A program made the translations under genes and the position numbers. The notes beneath the pieces are model-generated. The model did no database searches. It saw nothing but the letters and a program-made list of their open reading frames with translations, and was not told the DNA's origin. Source: Lytechinus variegatus (Eukaryota > Echinodermata > Echinoidea > Temnopleuroida > Toxopneustidae). From it: a stretch of 64,000 nt of DNA. The stretch lies in assembly GCF_018143015.1 (NCBI RefSeq), contig NC_054743.1:28306934-28370933 (forward strand), read 5' to 3'. Below, piece by piece: positions 49,707-60,000 of the stretch (position 1 is its first letter; every line of letters begins with the position of its first letter).

Positions 49707-49780
49707 ATGCCAAAGGTAGGATTCGAACAGTCGATCATTGTCGATAGTGGGATATCGATCACAATCTAAGTTATCGAAGT
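49707..49780 (-). repeat. Second tRNA-like relic
   Basis: The minus strand carries a B-box-like TGTTCGAATCCT followed by 'acctttggcattatca', close to 'ccattgtc' after the B box of the relic at 32716. The A-box half is degraded. A functional tRNA is unlikely. Confidence 0.35.
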
Positions 49781-49789
49781 TATTGAGGG

Positions 49790-49905
49790 TTTCATGGGAG
49801 GACTGTTCCATCCGACAGTTACCATGGTAACAGCCAAATACCTGTTTTCTTAGCCAATCAAAATCAAGGATTTTGTCCTATCAGAAAACTTGTCACCAGA
49901 TGACG
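49790..49905. repeat. X-box/CCAAT MITE relic
   Basis: A perfect palindrome GTTACCATGGTAAC (49818-49831) is followed by 'agccaatcaaaatcaaggat'. Read in reverse, the blocks line up with the inside of the element at 50311-50465. Confidence 0.6.
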
Positions 49906-50310
49906 ATGATGACGCAACACTCTTCGTAATTGATTCGAAAAGGGATTGAAAGTAGTAGTAAATCCTCCTGACAGTGCAAGCACAGACTACATATCAATTA
50001 TGAGACATTTTATCGATGTTTAAATCACCAATAAACATGATGAAATAAAATGATATTGATCACATGGTTAAGAGAGGGGAGGGGAGGGGAGGTGGTATTC
50101 TCTTTTGATAGTTCCGTGACTTAAAACATGGACCTACCAAACTGGAATTAATGTCATGGAAATTTTGGATTGTCCGATCTGGATCACTCTCAGAATTTTA
50201 ACCAACCAACAAGTTGGTTAAAATATAAATCTACCAACTGTTGATTAAATCGAAATTACATGCAAGATGAATTGTGGTCTGCTATCCAACAAGTCAATAG
50301 CGGATCCAGG

Positions 50311-50465
50311 GGACCGTTTCATCAACATTTTTGTCCGACAAGTTGTCAGATCTGACATCTTTTCTTGATTCTGATTGGCTGAGAGGCATTGTTACTATAG
50401 TAACTGTCGGATAACATGGGACTTGTCGGATAAAACGTCCGACAAGTCCTTTCATGAAACGCTCC
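50311..50465. mobile_element. 155-bp MITE with CCAGG duplication and X-box-like palindrome
   Basis: The ends GGACCGTTTCAT and (inverted) GGAGCGTTTCAT are inverted repeats. CCAGG lies on both sides (50306-50310, 50466-50470). Inside are CTGATTGGCT (50371-50380) and GTTACTATAGTAAC (50391-50404). 'gtccgacaagt' words occur near both ends. The flanks together read 'gcggatccagg' plus 'acttt', as if it landed in the end of a GGATCCAG-type element. Confidence 0.8.
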
Positions 50466-51224
50466 CCAGGACTTTCCAAGAGGGAGGCACATTTTCCCGA
50501 TGAAAATTTGACAAGCAAAAAAAAATGGTCCTCATTTTCAAAGGAGGGGGGGGGGGGTGGCGTGGGCCGGATGAGAGCCATTACCAACATTCTTGGTTAG
50601 TTAAAAACAATGAGAGTGGGAATACCTATACATGAATGTTTCTTTTCACACAATCATCATGATCATTGTCAAGGTTTTTCGTCAGTCTTCCGATACAAAG
50701 TTACATTGTTTATCATACATGTCATAGTCATATCAATTGAGGCTTGAACATGTTGAAGAAGAATGGAAAATAGCAGAAGAGTGGAGAGAATAGGAAAGAA
50801 TGAATGAATGGCGGGAGGGCTATAGGAAGAAGGAAAAAAGAAGGAGGATAAAGAAGAGAAGGGAACAACAAAACTAGCAATAACAATGAACAATGAGAAT
50901 AAAAATGAAGGGGGGGGGGGTGGTGAGGAGGAGTAGAAAAAGGGTAAAAAGAATGACGGAAGAGAAATTTTGAAGATTCGAAAATTAAGAAAAGAACGGC
51001 GAGGAGCATTTCGCGAAGGTTTTTTTTTTCAATGCGTTTCACCATGTAATACATGTAATAGGTCCCTGGTTTCCCCGACCATGCTGACCATGCTGACCGC
51101 TGTATGTTTTCAATCAATCGGATATACAAGATTTTCAGAAGCTTTTGACATCTATCAGAGGAAAATCACCGAGAAAAATGGTCATCAAACAGTTAATTAC
51201 AAAACGCAATCTTGGTAATCTTTA

Positions 51225-51827
51225 TTAAAGGTCAAGTCCATGCACCCCAGAAAAATGCTGTTTTTAATAAATAGAGAAACATATAACAAACATAACACTG
51301 AAAACTTCATTAAAATAGGATGTAACATAAGAAAGTTATGACATTTTAAGTTTCGCATATTTTTCTCAAAACATGCACCACTCAGTGAATATGCAAATGC
51401 GAGAGTCTTTAACGTTTATCACTCACCATTTCTTTTTTTTATTGTTTGAATTATACAATATTTCAATTTATACAGAATTGACAATAATGTAAAACTTGAC
51501 TGAACTACATAATATTGAACAATGTTAATTCACAAGTTCAGGGAGGAATAAAGCTAGATTTCAAATGACATGGGTGACAAAATCAGAATATTTGATATTT
51601 CAGATAATTAATACCAAAGAAATAGTGAGTGCGTGATGTCATCAGTCCCCTCATTTGCATACTGGCCAGGATGTGCATATAACTGTTGTGTGAAATTAAG
51701 CGAAATTAAACATGTCATCACTTTCTTATTTTACATCCGATTTTGATGAAATTTTCAGTGTTATGATTGTTGGATTTTTCTCTTTTTATTCAAATAAACT
51801 TTTTGTTGGGGTGGACTTGCCCTTTAA
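51225..51827. mobile_element. 603-bp TTAA-bounded non-autonomous transposon, copy 2
   Basis: The ends TTAAAGGTCAAGTCCA and GTGGACTTGCCCTTTAA are inverted repeats. Length and internal order match copy 1 at 11797-12399 in the same orientation. It carries TGATGTCAT where copy 1 has TGACGTCAT, and keeps the ATTTGCAT octamer. No coding frame. Confidence 0.8.
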
Positions 51828-52883
51828 GCGGATGAAATTTGCAATTGTTAGTCTTCTGGTGTGTTCCTCTGACCGCACCGGTGTCTGCTAATAGTCACCC
51901 ACACTTCCAATGGTTCCAAGTATGGAGGAAAAAATAAAAAATAAAATATGCGGTATGTAAATTGGAACCAATATTGAACGTTAAATCACGCGATTGTAAT
52001 TTCATATTATGAATATGCGCAGTAGTTACTTAAAGTGCGCAGTAGTTTTCGCTCGTTTATTTGTTCATTAAGTTTGGATGGATAATGAAAAATCAAAAGT
52101 GGAAGAAAGATAAAGAAATAGAGCTTCATTCGTCATAAGTAAGAGGTGGTACATCCCAACGATATGATTTTCTTGTAAAAATAATGATTTGAGGAGCTTC
52201 AATATTATTTTATTTTTTGGTTTGAGGTAAAATGTTATTAGAGGAAACCCCATAATTCAGTCATTGACATGTTGATCATATTTTAGTTTGATTCATAAAT
52301 AGAATGATGAAATATCCTCTTTGAAATTGAAGGAATAACTTCGCACTATTTCTTGCAGTTGAGTGTCATTTTTAATTTCAGTACATTCAGAAACCATTTC
52401 TTTATTCATTGACATGACTAGGCTAATGACCAATGTCATGAATATTCATTTCCGTAATGATGGCTCAAACAACAACTCTGGATAAACACAGGAAAAAATA
52501 TATAAAAACAAGTAAAGATATCTGTAAATATTAAATAATGGGCAAATTAAAAGAAGTCACAACGTGTTATGCTTATAAACACAATATATATGCGATATAA
52601 CTCATTGTCAAAATCTCAGAAACGTGATACTGATAGACCACATCATTGTATAAAAATCCTTATCGTAATATTTCATTTATTCTATGTCCCATGTCATCAT
52701 CATTTTTCCTTTGACATCGATCTGTATTTTTCACTTTATTTCGATGGTATTGTATTATAATGATATCCGCTATTATCTGATAGTAGCACACGAATGCCCC
52801 CGTCGTTCAAAATGATTTAGATTTTTTCTTGAAAATACGAATTAAAAAAAAATAGTATGTTGATGTTATTGCATTTACCGTGT

Positions 52884-52897
52884 GTTGCCATGGTAAC
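52884..52897. promoter_or_regulatory. Perfect RFX X-box palindrome
   Basis: GTTGCCATGGTAAC consists of two inverted RFX half-sites (GTTGCC and GGTAAC) separated by AT. Unlike the copies at 38.7, 49.8 and 50.4 kb it has no nearby CCAAT block and no MITE flank. RFX factors control ciliary genes in animals; the target here is unknown. Confidence 0.5.
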
Positions 52898-52965
52898 TTT
52901 ATTTGGCGTCTCCTTACGGAATAACGGAAGCATGCCGGCTGCGGTCGAGGGTAGATACTGAGGGA

Positions 52966-52976
52966 CACTTTCGCTT
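52966..52976 (-). promoter_or_regulatory. Consensus-type Blimp1/PRDM1 binding site
   Basis: The minus strand reads AAGCGAAAGTG, which fits the known Blimp1 consensus (A/C)AG(T/C)GAAAG(T/C)(G/T) at every position. It lies 3.9 kb upstream of the blimp1 coding start and 70 bases from the RFX palindrome. Sea urchin blimp1 is known to repress itself, so this is a candidate auto-repression site. Chance matches are possible. Confidence 0.4.
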
Positions 52977-53164
52977 TCTCAGAAAGACAGTTCGGACTTT
53001 GAACAGGTCTCATTCTAAAGTTGCAAAAACGAAACTGTCGGGGAATGACGTCATGTGCAAAAAGGGGCGTGTCGTTAAAATAAAAAAAAGAGAAATGGGA
53101 GTGGGAATGCCAATGATCACCCTCCAAGGATATCGTTCGATTTTTCGTTAAGTGAATATTCATG

Positions 53165-56100
53165 ATAATTACGATACATACTTTCTTGCTGAGACTAGAG
53201 AGTAATTCTAAAGGATTTGTCTCACTTGGATTAATGAAAATAGTTTATTTTTATTATAAATATAAATTTTGATTTTGTGATTGAAATTGATTAAGGATTT
53301 ACCCCTAAAATAAAAATATATGATGAATACCCGAATTGAACAGGCAGTTCTCTATTTCAAAAGCGTGATGTTGACCATAACGGAATTATGGAAAACAATA
53401 GGCCTATACGTATTTTAGTTAAAGTTATAGACTTTTCTTTATATTCTTTGATACTACTCGGTCCGAGATAGGCCTACATACATCTTCATGTAGTTCTTGT
53501 CAACTCAAGTATCTTTTTGAATATGATAAGGGGGAAGGGCGCCGGTGCATCGCCCCTTATTTGTAAAATAACCATTGTGCCCCAATCATTGGAGAAGTGT
53601 TATTTTGGAATGATTAGCGATACCCCTTTCTTGTTTGCTTCGCTTGACTTTTTTTCAAATAGAAATTTCCATCTTAGCCCCTTTTAATAAATAACAGAAA
53701 ACAATCCGTAATGATGACAGGACGTGTATTTCCCATCTTATCCGATGTATAATTTTTTAATCTTAATGATTGATTACTTATTATTCACACCAATGTTTAC
53801 CCCAATACAAATACAATCGCAACCCCTCTTCCTTCCCTCCTCAATTTCTCTACCAAAAGATTGACCATAAATACCTTTTCGCGGTCGACGGTCTATTCGA
53901 CCAGTGCAACAAATATTGTACTATGAACTCGCGGAATCTTGGAATTCCTCTGACGTCACTCCCTTGTTTTAGCATAGTAAATACCACTATACTAATATTC
54001 TCATTGGATCAACCATTGCTTATAACTTCTTGTTTACGTTTTCGGGCTCTAAAATGACAATTTGTGAAAGGAACACTCGGGACATACATATCCCTACTTT
54101 GTGGAAAAACTTCCAGTCAGGCAACGGAATAAGTAAAATAATAATAATAAAAAACAACAACAGCCAAACACGAACAACAGGATATTGTTGTTTTTATTTA
54201 CGTCAGAAGCCAAAACCCTTGGTTTGATTAATGAATGGCTATAAATATCTTGTTTCATTATCAAAGTTCCCGCGGAACCTCAGAAATAACAAAATAGTAT
54301 TTAGTAATATATACAGTATTCTCTATAAATGAAAGTATTCTTATACATATACTAAAAAGAAAGAAAGACACAAAACAAAACAAAATGCCCGCCGATAGGC
54401 CATTCATAACTTTAAATTGAATAAATGCATATTTTTGATAATTTGATAAGTTGAAAACCGTCATGGATTATCATTATCAATTATCAACTTACTTGATGAT
54501 TGTTGATTTTTTTAAATCAAAATAACTGCCAATGCAGTCGTGCGCTGTTGTTGCAAGATTTCTAATCATTTTCCATATCGAATAATTCAAATGTTGATTA
54601 TATATCGATTTATGTAATTTTCATATTGTAACTATCACAGAATCATGAATACTACATTAACAAGTTGTTTAATGTAAAATAAACGGTACCAACCGACCCA
54701 AACATGGACTTTCAGACCGATTTGTAAACCCCGAATAAGTTCATTGACTTGTATCAATTCGTGTTTGTCTGTGCTTCAAAAAGTTGTAACCATTTTGTGT
54801 AATATTTTATATTCTTTTTGTTTAGATGCATTTTCAATTTTAATTAGTTATTTCCAGAGTAACAAATATGACATTTTTTATGAAAAACAGTGATAGTGAT
54901 CATGATGATAATAAACAAAAGCAAGCTAGTGGTGAAAATGCAACTATAGACATAAAATGAAGTAAAACACAAATAAGATTATCTTTAAACAATGGAATTT
55001 AGAATAAAAATTCCGATAATAATGTGAAAACTATATAGATCGAGATCCAGCCGTGTTTCTTTTACTTTATAATTGTATTAAGATTATTTAGTTTCAGGTG
55101 CATTTGAAGTCTTATACCCATTCTGACTATATTAAGCCACGTCCCTTGTGAAATTTTAGTCGAGTCTATATCTTCTTTAATTTAAACAACCATATCGAAA
55201 ACTTGCATACAGTATACCGGACATATAAAACATAGCAGACGACGTTTGCAGACCTCGCGATCATCGTATGACTAGTGGTGCAGAATGTTCCATTGCGGCT
55301 TTATGGGGGAAATAGCATTACAGAGGGATAAAACGTCTTCACAAATAATGTTTCAGCGTTGATTCGCAATATCTTATGTCGATTTCATAAATTATCCTTA
55401 CATTTAACATCATTTAAAGTGAAATGAATAAGCAAACTTAAATTTCAGACTTACCAATGCAGTGATCAGCTAGGATGCACCCCCCGTATACATAATGGAC
55501 CCGTCACAACATTCAGAGACATATCCAATTCAGAGAATAAAATTGATTTTTGTTGGCAAAAATAATGGTATTTGATATATTTATATCCATAGTTCGGACT
55601 GACAAGGTATGATATATTCATATATTCCTAATAAAACGTTCAGCACTGCAATGGAAAGAGCTAGAAAACCGCTGTGACTCGAACAACACACCGACGTACA
55701 CAAAAGCTCTGTCCAGCCCTATGTGTTGAATGCACGTCGAGTGTAGGTTTGCTCTTCGGACATCAGTATCACAAAGAAAATCTCCTCTGATTTGATGATA
55801 AAAGTGCATTATTTCCTTATTAACCAATCTCCATGGTTCTTTCATGAGTATTTGCCTTATAATGTGCCCTTTATTATAATCTAGGCGGAAATTCTTGATA
55901 CCATCACCCAACGATGTGACGACGGATGTAATCCACCCGGGTACTATAAAAATGTCCCACTAACCCATTATCCCAATACATATTCCTGACTATGGATGGT
56001 TTTTAGTGATTTTAATGTAATAAAGTGCCATATTTCCCACCAATTGAATGTAAAAAAAAATATGGTCATCCGATAGAAGAAGTTATTAACATTCATTTCA

Positions 56101-56490
56101 GGGGGGCGGAAATTCTATCTGAATCAACGCTTGTCCTTGATACACATTTGTTTGTGAAAAAAGGGTATAATGCAAGGGAATTCTGCGTGTTATAAGGGTG
56201 CGCGCGTGCAGCGAGGACCTTCTGTCCGCTAGTTTTCCATATGCGTTCCCGTTACATCAAAGTGCCGACCCTCTTTGTTTTTACTTTTAATTACCGTTAT
56301 TTTGATTAATAACTCCTAGCTTAGCATGGATCCACTATGTGTGCACCAGTGTTAAAATGTAACTACCACCTTCAAACTGTATTGGACCCACTCGAAGAAG
56401 AACAAAAGTGACCCCCTTTCATCTATTCAACCAAAGATTCTTGATCATTTTGATGATGAGGATGAAAGCTGCCGCCTTTTCCACCCCTTT
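53165..56490. other. Gene-free blimp1 5' flank
   Basis: No repeat element with clear ends and no exon were recognised. An Otx-type TAATCC lies at 55929-55934 and a Tcf-type ATCAAAG near 56257-56263. Single short matches like these are expected by chance and are listed only as leads. Confidence 0.4.
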
Positions 56491-56494
56491 CTTT

Positions 56495-56570
56495 TGAATC
56501 CCCGCCCAGGACAATGCTATAGGAGTGGGAATTTGTATAAGACAGAACTCCGGTGTTTGGTTAATTTGTT
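56495..56570 (+). promoter_or_regulatory. blimp1: Core promoter of blimp1
   Basis: A GC box (CCCCGCCCAGG, near 56500) is followed by TATAAG at 56536-56541, which predicts a start near 56567. About 330 bases of 5' UTR would precede the ATG at 56902. The local base composition is less AT-rich than the flank. Sea urchin blimp1 is known to have two alternative starts (1a and 1b); which one this is cannot be told. Confidence 0.5.
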
Positions 56571-56901
56571 AGTGTCTTGCCGCAACAAAGCGGGAAATCT
56601 GTTAATCGTTCAACTTGTTTTGTTCTCCTAAATAAATGAGTGTACTTTAAACGACCCATTCAATAGCGGAACCCGACCCACACATTCAGTGAGCGTATTG
56701 TTCCGCCGGTGCAAAAGCGAGAGGACATCCGTGGTGCACGCAAAGTCGCCTGAGCTACAAATAGCCAATGCAGGTCTCTCTGGTTCATAGTACACATTTT
56801 TACTCTCGAAGAAAGCGGACATTCTTCTACTTTCTCTGCCTGCCCTCACCCGATAACTTTGTTGTGATTTTGTGCTGTTGTGTTTTCGAAGGAAAGGGAA
56901 A

Positions 56902-57018
56902 ATGGTGATAGTTGACCATCCCCGCTCGCTAGCTATGCGAGATCTTTACTACCTAGCGGCGGCCCACCGAGCGATGTGCCCGAGCTTCCCCGTGCCTAAT
57001 CCTAAGCCCCATCCATCG
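56902..57018 (+). CDS. blimp1: Blimp1 first coding exon (39 codons)
   Basis: The ATG at 56902 has A at -3 and G at +4. The upstream in-frame extension has no other ATG. The exon encodes MVIVDHPRSLAMRDLYYLAA and ends PHPS before GTAAGA (phase 0), matching the phase of the acceptor at 61827. No domain is recognised in these residues. The link to exon 2 rests on strand, phase, promoter and absence of another gene between; an alternative first exon further upstream is possible. Confidence 0.6.
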
Positions 57019-60000
57019 GTAAGAAAAAAAAACATCTCTTTGCTGCTTCGACAAATCTTAAACTATCATAGAAATTAACAGTATTGTTGCTTGATCTCAA
57101 ATGGAATGTCCATTAAACCTTCGAAAAAGTTATTTGTGTATGATTCATGGACCAAAGCATATTAATCTTCTTTCAAATAAATACATGGCATCATTGTTTT
57201 TCTCATTAAACATGCAGGAAACTAAAAATGATAGTTATAGTTATCATGGTTATATATAGTTATAAGAAAAAACTTTGTTCTTTCATATATTTTTTTAAAA
57301 TTTATACAAATTCTCATGTAACTCTGTACCCATTCGTTTCCATCAATATAGATAATTGAAAAAAAAACTTAATTTATATAAATTAGAGCATACCTGATAA
57401 TAAGAGATAAATAAGCAATCGTTTATTATTATGTTTTTGTTATGATTGCAGTGTTTTTTTTAATATCCATTTTACTTAGTCTAAAAATGAGTTGTGACTA
57501 TTCCGCTTTTGCCTTCAAAGATGTCCACACATTGTTGACCATTCCTCTGAAGGCCACTTGTCCACATGAGAAAAGTATTTTTCTGAGATACCATTTAACA
57601 CGACAATAAGCCGATTTCAATTGCCTTTCACCCATGAACCCGCCATTTTCCATTATGTAGAATTTGTCATTGGTACAAAGAGATTTATTTTGTAGTTATT
57701 CGTCAACATCGTCTTAGAAGAAGATGGCCCACAATTACTCTCAGAAAGTGCGTGTTTAACCATAAGGGCGTGTAAATTTGGTTCAAAGCTAAACCAAGAC
57801 ATTATTGTCCTATGATCGAACTTTAAAGAATTCCTTTTTGACTTCCCCTTTTAATTATCCAAAGGGGGTAGAATTAAGTCTACAGCATTATATTTCCCTT
57901 AAAGATATAACGGGGGTTATGCTTTTAAGATTAAACAAACAACTTTCGCTGTTTTAGATCAGCGAGATTCTACTTTTACTCAACTTATGAATCTATAATA
58001 TTTTTAAGATGCATGTTTAGTATGGATGTTGATAGTATTGAAGATGATACTTTCATTTTAGATCTGCTTATTGATGAGGTGAAACAGATTTGCATTTATC
58101 TTAAGAGTGAGTTATAGGTACATGTTTTCATGAAGCACTGGTCAGGTTTTCTCTTCATTATCTTATTCCATGGTAGGCCTATACTTCTATTGTTTTTGTT
58201 ATGTAATTGTTCAGTTTCCATATATTACCATGTTCATCTTCATTGCAAATTGCGTTCATTTCTTAGTATTTATTATTCTTTCGCCTAAAAGTCAAACCTC
58301 GGTCATAATGAAATGATTGTGGCACAGGCCTATAATATTCCCACTTCCTGAAAAGCCTTTTTTTGTATTAAAAATTGTCCACCCTTCCCTCCATTTTATG
58401 ATACCCCTCTCCTTTGTTTTTGTCCACTCCTGCCCCCTGACCCCTCTAGTTTATCCTTCTTGTTCTTATGCCCACCTCCCTCTTTTAATACATGGTGATA
58501 ATTCTCACATCCCTATACATGTAGCTATACAGATTAATAAAATCAAAGATGGTCGCGCGCTTTCAAGTTACTTTTTGTTGGGGGTTAGGGGGTGGGAGGG
58601 CCCATTGTGGCGGGATAATACAAAGAGATAAAGGGGGCATTTTTATACAGAGGGGGTGGGTGATGACCCGGTCCCTATTGTTACATTAAATAGCACAAAG
58701 GCCTTTTAATCCTAATAGGGGCTATCACTTACCCAGACAGTTTTAAGTGTGTCGTTAAGTTGACACATTCTGCGAATTCTTAAGAAAGTGGTGGATTTAG
58801 GGATGCATAGGGATGCAGGAAGTACCGTATAAATTGTATTTACTAGACGACACATTTGGAAAGAGACGGGTATTTGCTTATCTATTTACTGTCTTAAGCC
58901 AAACTCTGAGGCATTTCTTTGATGCTTATCAAACGAGGTACATTTGACTATAAAAAGTAGTTCAAGGTATACTTTGAGCAGAGATTGTATATAATAAGAT
59001 AGTGTAATATTTCAAATATCATGGTTGCACAAAATGATATGTCATCTCTGCATTAGTTTCACAAGGACAAAGAATAAATAAAAAAAAGTAAAGAATAAGG
59101 GGGGGGGGGGAGGGGTAGCAGAAGGAAGTAAGGGATGTATAACATAGTGAAATAATGGTAGAAATTGGGAGTTTGATCCACAGTGGAGACGATTCATTTA
59201 ATATTCTTCTAGACCCTGCATGTCGGACTGATAAATGCTGTGATTAGATCGCATTCATTAATTTAATAGACAGTTGTATTATAAGAACTGAAGAAATATT
59301 TAAGTTTTATGGCTAAATTCTGACCTCCGAGTATAAAACTTTACGTCATTTCATTTTCCCCAAATTATATTAGACAACACATGGTACAATACAAACAGAA
59401 AAAAATATTAAGAAATCGTTTGTTGCGATTTTATTTAAAGCATTTCGATTGCTTTAAAAGGATAGGGCGATATTGCATGAGTTATAGATATGTTTTTGGA
59501 AATGGATATTGACCAGTGCGTATTTATTGTCCATCAATGCATATTTTGTCATGTCAGTCATGTCATGTCAAACCAAAAACTGATGTTTGCACGGTTTACA
59601 ATAACGGAATAGAATCCTGGTTAAATTAATCATGTCAAACGGTTCCCAAGGAAAATTTCCTGGAATATCAAGCACCTTAAATCATATGCCAAAAAGAATA
59701 GTGACTATATTTCTGATAGGCACATTTGGGACCAAAGTTCAATGGTTATAGATCCAGGATATTTGTTTTTGCTGCATTCCAGTCCAATGGTACTCACTAT
59801 AAAGCCCTAGTCACACGAGATGATCGCATTGAAGTTCGATAGTAATCTAACAAGCAAATGCGGTGCTAATGCAGTCCAAAATTATCCGAGTGCTATCAAA
59901 TTGAATGCGCAACGCAACTTTTCATATTGTTTTGGCTGGTTTAAGAAAAAGTGAACTTTACACGCTGTGAATATTATGTAGGTTGACTGTTATGAGTCAC

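Noticed and set aside
50669-51129. 133- and 74-residue minus-strand frames
   Set aside because: They arise from a purine-rich tract read in reverse and are Pro/Ser/Phe low-complexity.
52807-53163. 118-residue minus-strand frame near the RFX palindrome
   Set aside because: No domain or splice signals were recognised. The patch looks regulatory rather than coding.
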